Shown piece by piece: positions 24,484 to 37,262 of a DNA stretch of 64,000 nucleotides (position 1 is its first letter; each line of letters begins with the position of its first letter). The position numbers and the translations under genes were made by a program. The notes below the pieces were generated by a model. It did no database searches and was not told the DNA's origin. It saw nothing but the letters and a program-made list of their open reading frames with translations. This DNA is from Amphirosellinia nigrospora (taxonomy: Eukaryota > Ascomycota > Sordariomycetes > Xylariales > Xylariaceae), in NCBI GenBank assembly GCA_004123355.1, contig SCHM01000002.1, positions 6,917,569 to 6,981,568 on the forward strand. Direction: 5' to 3'.

Positions 24484-25109
24484 TATCGGACCCTCCAAGA
24501 CATGATATGAATGAGAAGGGATGGATTTGAACGGGAGGAGTTGGCTTGGATTTTACTTTGCATATCCTATAAGCTTTGGAGTTCGGGCGTGTGAGTGATT
24601 TGGGGCACTATATACCACACGGACGAGAATGGGTCCCGGAATTGGCGTTTATATGTACTGTAATTCTTATCATTTCTATAAGTACTACGACTACCTATAG
24701 CTAGTTTAGCACTATACCTGAGAAGCCTAGATGGCTGAGAAAATAATACCTTTCTATCTAATTAACTGTTGGGTTTTCGCGTTCTCTAGTTCTACCAGCG
24801 AGGAACCTTAAGCTGCAATGAATTGGTGTGGCGGGCGCCCTGAGCGGAGTGCAGATACAAGGTGGGTTCCACTACCGATATGCCACAGCGAGCTTGGATG
24901 CTGTGGCTGGAGCTCTCCCGCCTAGGTTCCCCACAAGTCTTTCTAGGTAGCAGAAATTTTTGGAGCTCTCGTTTTTTTTCAAGCCGAACTGTTAAATCTA
25001 CACAGTGAAGTTCTGCCTCCGCGAATTTCCACAACGACGCCATTTCTCGCGAAGATCACTGACACCAGTATATTAATTCCCTTTCATATACATATATTGG
25101 TGGTTGACA
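24484..25109. promoter_or_regulatory. Intergenic, promoter of CBF5
   Basis: About 630 bases after the stop of paralogue B. AT-rich DNA near 24640-24780 may hold the terminator. The region just before 25110 should hold the CBF5 promoter and leader. No consensus element was strong enough to call. Confidence 0.35.
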
Positions 25110-27203
<2,094 letters not shown>

Positions 27204-29121
27204 TGTGGAATGCGGTAAGATACCTAGCAGGACTAAACACCGGTCTACTTGTTATTTACGAAGAGCTTTGGGTGATACCATGTTCGCTAGCGCCTGGCTA
27301 GCCATCGTCGCTTGTTCATGTTCATGGCGTTTTACTGTATTGTACAGTTTACAGGGTCTGGAAAACGGCGTTTCGGAAATTTGTTGTAATGGCATGGAAT
27401 GATGATGTCAGAAAAGGTTGTGGATTGTACTTCTCTCTGAGTTGAGTATATAGCAGATGAGCTAGTTAGTCAATACAAGGACAGGGAGTCGGCCGAGCTG
27501 CTACATAAGTACTATCTTCATCACGAGAAATAGTAAAACACAACAAAAGTCATATTGAACTACTATCATGGAGTATTGATCTACGACAACTTAAAAAATG
27601 CTCGTCGATTTAATAGTTTATTGCCGTAGATAGATTGTGCCCTTTTGGATTGTTTCTGGCCCGACGGACACAAGTATCAAGCCAGAAGCCGATTGCGTAC
27701 GATATCTTAGTTGCGTATGGGTACTTCTCGGGAGTGGTCTAGTATTGAAGACTGCCCTGGCTCCAGCAACCGCGCCGAGATAGGCCGGCTTACCATTTTC
27801 GGACAAATTGAGCATAACGCAGGGTGGAGCACTCACGTCTGTTACTTAAATCAGTAGATGATAGAATATTTACCATGATAGTGCTCTTGAAGCTGATAAT
27901 AGTGAATTTAATGAGGTTATGGAGATAAGTCAGATCCAAGTCTTTGGGCAAAGCGCCCGATGCCACTGTGCCACGCTCCTCTGCAAGTCATCCAGCTCTG
28001 TGATACGCTGAAAATGGGCTTGGCAGTAGCACCCAGTAAGCACCAGTCACTGAAAACTTGGGTACTCTAGGAAAATTAAGCGCCTGTCAAAATTCGAGCT
28101 CATTCCGTGCAGTTGGCAACCTGCATCATGCACGCCACCATCACTGTGTCACCTTTACTATGGTCATGCCATGTGCTTCGATGCAAGATTAGTTCTCGCA
28201 TTTTAGTCCAATAGTTTGGTCGAGCTCACACCCGCGTTGTGATATCGAATTAGGAGTCGAGACCTTCTCTTTGCGCACTTGCACCTCAAGTCCAAGGCGG
28301 TGTTTTGGAAAGGGTTCTCTATCAATGCCTGTTCCGAGGCAAAGTATTAAACACTATTTGGATTGAAGCACCCAGTTATATTCGTACTATCTGAGGATAA
28401 TTAGTCGACGACAGCCCAGCACGATGTCTAGGCCGGTCAGTTCCTGCACTTCCAGAGCAGCTTGGGAAACCCGACGGACCCGGGCCGGAAACGAACGATC
28501 CAGGAACGGCCGTTTTACCAACAGGGGTGTTCATCTGGATCTGCCAGTGGCCGTATTTGCCGCCTGTGACCTGCATATCCAGCCTACAAGATGCGCTTCG
28601 TTTCCTAGCTCGACGAATCACAATTCATGTTCCCCTGAGAACATACCTTCATGACTGGTTCGTTGTTCTGTGATATCCCACGTCTACCGTTGCCCTAGTC
28701 CGTAATCTGATGCGCCTACTACGAGACATATTCGACTATTGGAGAGACCATCCCAATAGCATCGACTTTGGTATAAGTGATGACGGCCTAAGCGATGTTA
28801 CTTCCTGTCAAGGGAGATTCTTCTAGGTGTGTGGAACTAACTGGGTAGGTTGAGGTTCATGTACTTATATGATTATAGGCTCTCCTAGACATAGCCCACC
28901 CTCACAGCTTCTTGTAATCGTCAATATTCGGGTTTTGTCCTTGAGAGAGTCCCTTCATTCGTTCACTCATTCGATTCTTATTGACCAAGACGCTTGATTC
29001 CAGCTGGCTGGACGTCCTTGTTTAACTTTACTAATTGTAATACTCTCATTCCTCTCAATATCTGGATACCACGTGCCTTTGGCACCGTACTTGACACCTC
29101 TCATATATAAATTCAAGGACT
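27204..29121. other. Intergenic region
   Basis: About 1.9 kb. Overlapping frames on both strands near 28376-28654 are more GC-rich than their surroundings but have no domain I know. The frame at 27618-27836 is likewise unsupported. The last part should carry the promoter of surface paralogue C. Confidence 0.4.
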
Positions 29122-30769
29122 ATGACCATAATGCAGCTCTTCCATTTCATGTATATCCTAGGGGTTCTTATTCCAACCACCGTCGCCTTACAAGTCACTC
29201 CCAACTCTCCATGTGCTTCGTTCTGCATTGATGCCGAGGGCGACGATGTCTCAGACCCTAACTCATCAACGACAACGAACAAAGATATAACGTGCTACAA
29301 CTCCAAATATACAACATCACTAGCTGGCCAGAATTTCCAAAGATGCATTAGCTGTCTTCAAGATAGCACATTCTCTCAGGGAAGCGAGAGCGACCAACTC
29401 TGGTTTTTATGTAAGACGCTCCACCCACTATACTCATCCGCTCTAACATCGATTTAGATAATCTCAGATATACATTGACAACTGTATATTTGGCTTCCCA
29501 AATGCCGTAGGCATACCATCTACCCGTGTTCCACATCAACAGCTTGTGGCGCATTAGAGCGGGCTTTGACTGGGGACGATCTCAGTCCAAAGCAACTGGA
29601 CTATTCGTATTGTGATGTCGATGGAGGCGTCATAACTAGCTCTTCAGTCACCAAGTGCATGACATGTGTAGGTGCCTCTGATGACCAGGGCTTCTTGGTT
29701 AACTGTGAGTCCAAATACCTACCTTGACTGCATCGGCCTCCTCTAATGTATAGTTAGACCTAGTTGCACTGGAGGCAGGTTGCAATCAGCGACCAACTGC
29801 CGGGAAAATAGTGGCATTAAGCGATACGGTCTTTTCCCCTACAGTCATCAACGCTGTTAATCCTGCTTCAGATGGGGCTGGGAATAACAAATCCGCCCTT
29901 CCGACACCTGCGATCATAGGGATCGCTGTTGGAGCTTTAGTACTCATCTTGATTATTGCGGGTTTTTTCTTCGTGCGTCATCGAAAGCAACGAAATCGGC
30001 GTCTGCTCCTCGATGGCGGTGCATCTAGGAGAAGCAGCCCTCGACGGGGCACCGTCCCGCCTCCTCTCTCTCATTTCGCTGCCAAGCTCGCCTGACGCCG
30101 CGTACCCCGGCGTTTCCAAACATTTCTGACTCTACGATCGAAGAGGAGAAGAGTCACCCACATCTCGCGCTTGGATCACACCCCATTACTCCCGAATCAT
30201 CGGTATCAACAATATTGCCGGCAACTCGGCAGACACAACCTATTACCCCGTCATTCACTCGCCCCAGGTTGGCCCCACGGCCTTTACAGAACATATCTAC
30301 CAATGCACCTACCGTCCCGGATACTGTTCACTATTCCACGTCTCCAAAGGCATCACGATTCTCTCCTTATGAGGAGACACCTACTAGTACTACAAGCACA
30401 AGGAGCACAGCCCAGCTTCTACCATTACGCCCCTATAATCCGGCCGAATATGGTGTTTCCTCACCACATATCGGCAATTCAACCGATGGGTCGTATACAA
30501 GCCCCATCTCCGGCTCTACGACCAGCCCATTGATGAGTCGCCTGTGGGAAAAACAGAATCAAGATGCTATGTCACCAGTGTGGGAGATGCCTCTGCGCGA
30601 GACCGTAGTGAATACGCGGCTGAAGCCAGGGGCACTTGAGCGGATCGGTGTCCCGCTTAGTCCGGGGAAGAAAAGGATCAGCAATACTGGCAGCCCGGTT
30701 GAATCGAAAGAATTAAATATGAGTTTTCCGGGCCCGCCGAGCCCCGGAGCTCGTTGGGGGCGAAGATAA
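29122..30769 (+). CDS. Cysteine-rich ectodomain membrane protein, paralogue C
   Basis: Third member of the family, about 516 residues. The signal peptide is FHFMYILGVLIPTTVA. The ectodomain starts LQVTPNSPCASFC, very close to LQVTPGSTCAAFC of paralogue A. It continues with RCISCLQ, PCSTSTACG, YCDVDGG, KCMTCVG and AGCNQRP. The span is AIIGIAVGALVLILIIAGFF, followed by VRHRKQRNRR and a long Ser/Thr/Pro-rich tail. Introns at 29411-29457 and 29705-29757 are in phase 1 at the shared positions. Three frame changes (near TLTTC, near PSTPC and near LSHF) each fit one missing base and bring the total to whole codons. An ATG three codons later (29131) would also serve. Ligand and partners are unknown; the polar tail suggests signalling or cytoskeletal contact, which is inference. 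Confidence 0.75.
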
Positions 30770-30938
30770 TGCCCGAGTATGACAGTCATATTTGAGATAA
30801 TACAGCCTAATGATACATACCCATATGGAAGTGCTGCCCTCTTATAGGAAGTGACAGGTGCTCAGGACTGTATTTGTGTTTCGTTATGGTGATTGAGATA
30901 GCTTATGCCTTGTCTAGTACTGCTTTTATCTATACTAC

Positions 30939-32298
30939 TTACGGTCCAGACACTATTGATCGTATCGACTCATATGCGGGCCCGTTGTTGGCGAACATTT
31001 GTCGCAAATCTACAATTATGGCATCAGGTCTCTCCCAAGCCGCGAAGTGCCCGCCCTTCTCATACTCAGACTCGTATACGACAGGCCCGAGAGTGCGGTT
31101 CCACAACTTCGGTAACACGAGTATACTATTTGGAAATCTCGCAACGCCAAACGGCACGTCGAGATACTCGGCGGCAAGATCGAATACGGGCGGCGCGCTG
31201 TGCTCCATAGCATAGTACACATTCCCAGGCGCCTCGGGCCCGGCGGTCGAAAAGTAGTAGATGCTCACCCACGTCAGGACCTCCTCGTCTGTCCAGGGGT
31301 ACTCGTCGGTCCAGGCGACGAGCTTCTCATAGATCCACGCGAGCAGCCCGACCGGGCTGTCCCGGAGGGAGTACCCGAGCGTCAGGGGCCGAGTCGACAT
31401 TTGCTTGAAGTAGCCCATGCCGTCCGTGTAGTATTGAGCGGAGCGCGCCATGGCCGCTTGTTCTGCGGCCGTCAGGGGCGTCTTGGCGCACTCTGCGGCG
31501 AGCTCCGGGAACGTGTCTGCCGTTGGCTGTTTAGGCACGGGCGTGTTGGTGTGGTATGCTTTGCAGCGCGCGGGGCCGTATTTCTTGGCCATGGCTTTAC
31601 TGACGAGGTGGCCTACATCTCCGCCTTGGATGACTGGTGTATATAGTCAGTCAAAGTAGAGAGCACGATGTTACGACTGAGGAGAATATTATCCCAAAAC
31701 CTACCGTATTCGTTGTATCCTAATGCCGACATGAGCTTGTCATAAGCTTCCGCATGCTGCTCAAATGAAAAACCGCCCTGTGTTGCATATTAGGACTCTC
31801 ATATATACTCGTGGATTTCTCATACTGTCTACTTACACCTCGACTGGGAGACGAAAAGCCAAAATCAATCAAACTTGGGACGACAACATGGAAAGTGCGG
31901 GTGCCAGCGACACCGTCGCCCCGCGTTAGTTCGTCGACGATCTTGGTACCCTCAAGGAAGCAGCCGGGCCACCCGTGAAGGAACAGCAAGGGAACGCTGC
32001 CTGGCACCGTACTGCGTTTGTGGATGTGGTGGATATCGTATGTGCCGAAACCATCAATCTCAACGGAGGCGACGAACTGTGGAAAGTTGTTGAGGCGCGC
32101 TTCTGCCTTCCGCCAGTCATAGCTGGTCTGCCATTTGCGCACGAGCCGGCTGATATCAGATACTAGAGGACCACGGGTTTGCCCAGACTTGACCTCACTC
32201 GAGTTCTCGTTGGGAAGATCGCTCAAGGCAAGCTTTTGACGTAGCCGTTCAATCTTGGCCTCGGGCACGTTGATCTTGTAGGGCCTTACGGAGGACAT
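30939..32298 (-). CDS. Epoxide hydrolase (EHN plus alpha/beta hydrolase domains)
   Basis: A complete gene of 409 residues that opens epoxides to diols. Exons read on the minus strand are 32298-31837, 31777-31705 and 31633-30939, and the sum is a whole number of codons with no correction. The N-terminal EHN region comes first (MSSVRPYKINVPEAKIERLR, residues about 1-110), then the oxyanion motif FLHGWPG. The nucleophile Asp is in QGGDVGH and the catalytic His is in EKGGHFAAWERPD near the C-terminus. It resembles microsomal-type fungal enzymes, but I see no N-terminal membrane anchor. It ends 169 bases from the convergent end of surface paralogue C. Next upstream are two Zn2Cys6 regulators and an NmrA-like reductase, so a role in a small metabolic cluster is possible. 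The substrate is unknown. Confidence 0.92.
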
Positions 32299-32786
32299 TG
32301 TTCAGAATGAGAATGGTCATAAAAAGGCTTCATATAGGTTTATTTTAATCGAGAGTGACACCTGACTAGATTTCCAAGTATTCGACGGAAGCATTGCAGC
32401 TATAAATATTTCGTCTTTTTACTACTCAATGCTTGACTTGTCTACCAAGATAGGCCGATACATGCAGTAAGTATATCAACTTACGCCCCGACCAATCAAA
32501 GCATCTAATCCTACGAACAAAAGACCAATACGTATATGACTGGCTGAATCCTGGTGATAATACTAGTAAGACCTCAACTTACGCTCCCGCCAATCAAATC
32601 ATGTCGTAAAGTCCGGGTCCGCCCCGATTACCCCAATAACCCCAATAGCCCCAACCTCAAACGCCATCTCAACCTCATATCACACTCTACCAGCTTCTGC
32701 TAATAAGAAAAACATGCTTGATACGGAAATGCCCCGCGAGCGAGAAGTATGGTAGGAGGATTGCTTCCCAGTAAACCGGGACCGAA
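32299..32786. promoter_or_regulatory. Divergent promoter region, epoxide hydrolase / Zn2Cys6 regulator 1
   Basis: A 488-base region between two divergently read genes. It contains an imperfect 29-bp direct repeat with embedded CCAATCAAA (listed separately) and a short CCCCAATA-type run near 32622-32655. Shared control of both genes is possible. Confidence 0.45.
32476..32602 (+). repeat. Imperfect 29-bp direct repeat
   Basis: Copies at 32476-32504 and 32574-32602 match at 25 of 29 bases. Both begin TCAACTTACG and contain CCAATCAAA. They lie upstream of the epoxide hydrolase and could be paired regulator sites. Confidence 0.75.
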
Positions 32787-33668
32787 ATGAACCCGAAGGC
32801 TCCTCGACCCCGCATGGGCGCAAGGGGTCTTCCCAAAGTGAGGACAGGGTGCCAGACTTGCAAGTACGAGACTACCTCGGGGACAACGGGGCCATGGTTT
32901 GAACCACTGACCTAGGTGGCTGAACAGGATTCGACATAAGAAATGCGACGAGTCTCGTCCCGCCTGCCTCCGGTGTAGTAGTACCGGGCGCCAATGCGAC
33001 TTCATCCTTCCGCCACAGCCTCAGCACAGCTCTGTGTACGAGGGTGGCCGTCGAGATGACGACGCATCACCTGCACGATCCATACCGGTATCGTTTCGAC
33101 GTCCCGGGAGCAGCCCAGACCCGGCGCCTCGTCTCGAGTTTGTCCAGTTCGAGTTCTTCCGCCTGGTCTGCGCCCCCGAGTATGGTGTCTTATTCGAAAC
33201 GCCGTCGTGGGAGTCCTTGGTGCTTCAATCGGCAATCGCCGAGCCCTGCATCTACCACGCCGCGCTGGCCATCGGCGCCTTGACGTGGGAGCATTACGCC
33301 CCTGTACCTCATTGGTACGATCCGACGACGCGTGCCGGTCTGCCGCCGAGTATTCGGCGATCCAGTATAACCTGGCCATACGTTGTCTGAATGCAAAGCT
33401 CGGCGGCTCTGCCCCTGATAGAGAGTTGACGAAGCTCGCCATCTTGAGCGCGATTCTTTTCATTAATATAGAGTTTCTGTGTCGCGATCAGGAGACTTCT
33501 TCTTCTCGCGGAAGTTTCGTGGCGACCCATCTTCGTGGTGCGACTTGTCTCTTGCAAGACCTCAAATGCAGGTTCGGGGAACAACCGGACTTGGATAGGG
33601 AGCGCCTCGAGATTGGGATTGTTTATATTGAGCGTCAAGCTGAGCAGCTCATGATACATGATGGATGA
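32787..33668 (+). CDS. Zn2Cys6 transcription factor 1
   Basis: The N-terminus carries a complete fungal binuclear zinc cluster, C-x2-C-x6-C-x6-C-x2-C-x6-C. It begins GCQTC, continues in basic RHKKCDES and ends GRQCDF. An intron splits it at about 32874-32930 (GTACGAG...AACAG), so the cluster is only visible after splicing. The middle region (FVQFEFFRLVCAPEYGVLF, then AEPCIYHAALAIGAL) resembles the fungal regulator domain that follows the zinc cluster in many such proteins. One frame change near 33315, before SDDACRSAAEYSAIQYNLA, fits one missing base. The product is short for this class and ends at MIHDG, so the C-terminus may be truncated. It ends 41 bases from the convergent stop of the second regulator. 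Confidence 0.8.
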
Positions 33669-33709
33669 CAATAGTTATTGAAATTGACCTTCATCTACGT
33701 TCTATCGTT

Positions 33710-34684
33710 TTAATTTAAGTCCTTGAAGGAAGATAAAGAAGGTTTTCGAACGGCGTGTGGCTCGGGTCTGGTCTGCTGCAGAGATTTGAATTGACGAAAT
33801 GATACCAAAGGAGGAGCGCAATCAGGGTACAATGCCACTGCTCTCCAAGCCTCTTCGGTATCGGCTTCCCAGAGCTGGGTGCGCATATCGAAAGGCAGAC
33901 ACTCGATGCACAGGTGACGAATAGCATACCCACGTCTCAGCGCCCCGTATACGCCGAGCAGAATGTTGCAAACGAGAAGTGTCCGCCGGATGCTCTCGGC
34001 GAACACCCACGCACGCCAGGGGCTCAGTGAGCTCGAGAGCTGCGTCGGCGCGCTTACCCACAATCTGTGCGTGAGGGCCCAGATCGCCCAATTGTCGCGC
34101 TCCGGGTCGTCCTCGGGATCTTGGTGGGACAGACGGGAGATGTGTAGGAGCACGATAGCCTGGACGCAACACGCGAGCTCTGTATATGAGCTTGCGCGCG
34201 CCCCTAGACGCAGAAAGTGGCGGACCTTGAGCTTAAGGATTTGGGATACGGAGATGTCGAGGTGCTCTACGTTCGATTCACTAATCGAATTTATAATGGG
34301 AGAGATATCTGACAGGGCGGTCGGTGAATGCGACTCGTATAGATAGGGGTGAATGAAGGCATTGCTACCGCACCGCGCATATCTCAGCAGGAAGCCCCGT
34401 AAGATGCTGACCTGTCGCTGGACAGTTGTCGGGTCAAACGTTCGAGTGACTTTAAGACGAAGCGGGTTGTATATTTGTAAGCGAGGCCCGGATGAACACA
34501 ATGTCTTGTTAAGAGGCTCGAATTTGCCACCATTCCCCTGAAGACTCGATCCGGCTGCTCCAGGCTGATTTATGTATTTGCAAGCAATATGCCGAGACGA
34601 ACATCTACCGCACCGCGGAATAACGAGATCGCATCGGCGCTTGGCGCTCACACAGGCTCGGCAGGAACGCTGTAACACGGGCAT
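33710..34684 (-). CDS. Zn2Cys6 transcription factor 2
   Basis: An intact single-exon gene of 324 residues. The zinc cluster is at residues about 8-36: CRACVSAKRRC, then DLVIPRC, then GRC and HIACKY, spaced C-x2-C-x6-C-x6-C-x2-C-x6-C. The rest is helical and rich in Leu/Arg with no catalytic motif (VQAIVLLHISRLSHQ, FAESIRRTLLVCNILLG), similar to the C-terminal regulator domain of aflatoxin-type and other short fungal activators. It is divergent from the NmrA-like oxidoreductase across 538 bases, so it may control that gene. It is tail-to-tail with Zn2Cys6 regulator 1. No frame problem was seen. Confidence 0.88.
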   Translation of the reverse strand: MPVLQRSCRACVSAKRRCDLVIPRCGRCSSRHIACKYINQPGAAGSSLQGNGGKFEPLNKTLCSSGPRLQIYNPLRLKVTRTFDPTTVQRQVSILRGFLLRYARCGSNAFIHPYLYESHSPTALSDISPIINSISESNVEHLDISVSQILKLKVRHFLRLGARASSYTELACCVQAIVLLHISRLSHQDPEDDPERDNWAIWALTHRLWVSAPTQLSSSLSPWRAWVFAESIRRTLLVCNILLGVYGALRRGYAIRHLCIECLPFDMRTQLWEADTEEAWRAVALYPDCAPPLVSFRQFKSLQQTRPEPHAVRKPSLSSFKDLN

Positions 34685-35222
34685 CTTTTCTTGTTAGATT
34701 GAACTCAAAGCCTAGGAAATAGACAGATGAACGCCTTCCAACATGAACATACCTTGACGTCGATCACTAAGAGTGAGGACAACCAGACTTGCCAAGACCA
34801 TGACGTTCCAAATGAGGACTAGTCTCCGCAGAGAGATGACAAACGTCACCCGCCAACTACCCACATATTATTACGATTATGATAGCAAATAGTACATTTA
34901 TACACGGAATGCCGCGATATCTCACGAGGCCGCGTCAAGATGGCTGCGGCTATATGTACAGTATTATCGCCACTAGGCCAGCACCGTAAAGGGCTTAGAC
35001 TCCGCCAGTCTAGTGACCCCTTTCTACATCATTGAGAGCCATGATGATGACTGATGAGAGCGACCGCCTCGAGTAGAATATGTGTTGAAAAGCAAGATAA
35101 ATAGGGCAGGCGCTGCCTGTGTGCTCTCTTTTCATCTCGAAGCATCTACCAGGAAATCCCGACTTCTGAAGCTTATCACCTTTAACTTCATCTAAATATC
35201 GACTAATCGCTATATCTCCAAT
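34685..35222. promoter_or_regulatory. Divergent promoter region, regulator 2 / NmrA-like gene
   Basis: A 538-base spacer between divergently read starts. CGG triplets that Zn2Cys6 proteins often bind are present (GCGGC near 34930) but not in a clear paired arrangement. No other element was called. Confidence 0.35.
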
Positions 35223-36342
35223 ATGTCACAGGAAATCAAGACTGTCATGGTCCTTGGGGTAAGGGAACGCCACATTCTATCGTTAAATCTCAATATTTTA
35301 GAAAATGAAGATGTAATAATGCTAACTGGATTGCAAAGGCTACGGGAAATCTGGGTCCTCATATCCTCTCAGGTCTCTTAGCAGCCGACTTCACTGTGAC
35401 GGTGCTTAGTCGAAGCCAACGTAGTACTACGTCGGCAATTCCTGTTGAGGTTAAGATCCTACAAACCGATTATACATTTACATCTCTTGTTGAAGCCTTC
35501 AAGGGCCAAGACGCAGTGATCTCTGCTGTTCCTACGTTCACCGCCCAGCAACAAGTGACCATCATTGACGCCGCCGTGGCTGCTAAAGTCAAGCGATTCA
35601 TCCCCAGCGAGTTCGGTAGCGACACGTCGGTCGACGACGACGAGAACGCTGTGGAGTTCCTGAAAGAGAAGCAAGAGATAGTGAGATATCTTCGAACGAA
35701 AGAGGCCGAGGGGCTATCATGGACTTCACTTTGCACTGGAATTTGGGTTGATTGGGTAAGTTGGGGAGTTGCGTACTATCTTCAAATGATATCAAACTGA
35801 AACTTCTATAGATGCTCGAAGAGGGCAGCGGCCTTCTAGGCTTAGACGTCAGGTCTAAGACAGCTACGATCATTGACTCCGGAAACCAAGAGCTCACGGC
35901 GAGCACCATGCCGCTGATTGCCAAAGCCACAGCTTCCGTGCTCCTCCACCCCGAAGAGACCAAGAACAGATATGTGCAGGTCCATTCGTTCACCATGACG
36001 CAGAACTCGCTGCTGCAGGCCCTCGAGAGAGCCACAGGGAGCGAATTCTCCAGGAAGACGATGGCGAGAGGAGAAATGCGCGCTATTGCGACAAAGCACT
36101 TGGAAGAGGGAGACTACGAACACGGATACTACGAGCTTGTGAACTCTCTGATCTTTAGTGGCTCGCCTTTCGTCCTCTTCCCTGAGCGTGCGGCGCGCGG
36201 AAATCAGCTTCTCGGGTTAGTCGAGGCGGAGGGCTTGGATGGAATGGTCAAGCGCGTCTTGGCGGGATCGAGAAGCCTTGATTCTAGTTTGTTTAGTGGA
36301 TATAGAAGCCTTAAAGGCTACCACGAGAGAAAGACTACCTAA
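35223..36342 (+). CDS. NmrA-like / isoflavone-reductase-like NAD(P)-binding protein
   Basis: An intact three-exon gene (35223-35258, 35339-35755, 35812-36342) of 327 residues. The Rossmann nucleotide site is VLGATGNLG; the first intron splits it between VLG and ATG. KRFIPSEFGSDTS is typical of the isoflavone reductase / NmrA group, with Lys and Tyr positions spaced as in atypical short-chain dehydrogenases. Members either reduce small aromatic metabolites or sense NADP(H) as regulators. The presence of a conserved Lys in VAAKVKRF fits the catalytic type, but this is inference. Neighbouring genes are an epoxide hydrolase and two Zn2Cys6 regulators, so it may belong to a small pathway. No signal peptide was seen. 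Confidence 0.88.
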
Positions 36343-37262
36343 TGTAGAATAAATCAATTGACGAATGGTGTTTTTAGAATTGAGCTGGTATTCGCGCAAG
36401 TGGAGTTTGTGGCTTATGATGGTGGCGAGGACAGTGACGCCGTTCATTTTGAAAGATTCTCCCGGCCCGGTAATACCCCTCCCGAAAGTCGGACCACCGG
36501 TGACGCATCCGAGCAAAAAATAAACTCAAAGCTTTCAGGAAGCTCCTTGTTCTTGAGAGTAACTTCTCGAGGCACCTTTAACATGCTCCAGCTGCCGACT
36601 TCCATTTAGGTCGCCGACGAGAGGTTTCGGCTACCGGCAAACATCAGAGGCTGCCAACGAAATCGCCATCACCAATGAAATTCTGGTCATGATCTTTGCG
36701 AATAGAACCATCAAGTTAATCTGTGCGTTTCTAGGAGCTTTGGTGCCGTCTGTTCTATCCGCTTCAATTGGACTGGGCTAACCAAGATGTTCAGGCCGCT
36801 GGAGGTACAGTCGCAGTCCTCAACCCGTTGTACCCGCGGGGGCGGCAGCATAGTAGGCGTGCCCTGCTCCATTCTTGTTAAAGCAGTTGAAATAACGAGG
36901 GATAGTCGTCCTTGAGTTGGCCCAGCCCAAAGGCCATGATTGCCATCGGCGAGATCATCGACGAAAATGGGTTCATGTGTTCCGCGCTTGTGTTCTTGCG
37001 AACAGGAGTTACCGTCACATCGCAACCACATATATCCCCTCGTACAGAAGATTCCCGAACCAGAAATGTTCACGTGATTGGCCTACTTTTCACCAATTAT
37101 CACAGATATGGCCCGTCAGCGGATGCCACCCCCTAAATTGAAATTGCACTTTCAAAGAATCAAGCCTAGATAGAGAGGGGTACCTCCGAGTTCACACCAC
37201 AACCCCGCTGGACGTCGGAACAGCGTTCTATTGAGATTTTTCAACAGCCGTCTACAACGAAA
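36343..37262. other. Intergenic region
   Basis: About 0.9 kb. Frames on both strands near 36711-37141 are short and unsupported. The last part should carry the promoter of the HET-domain gene. Confidence 0.4.
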
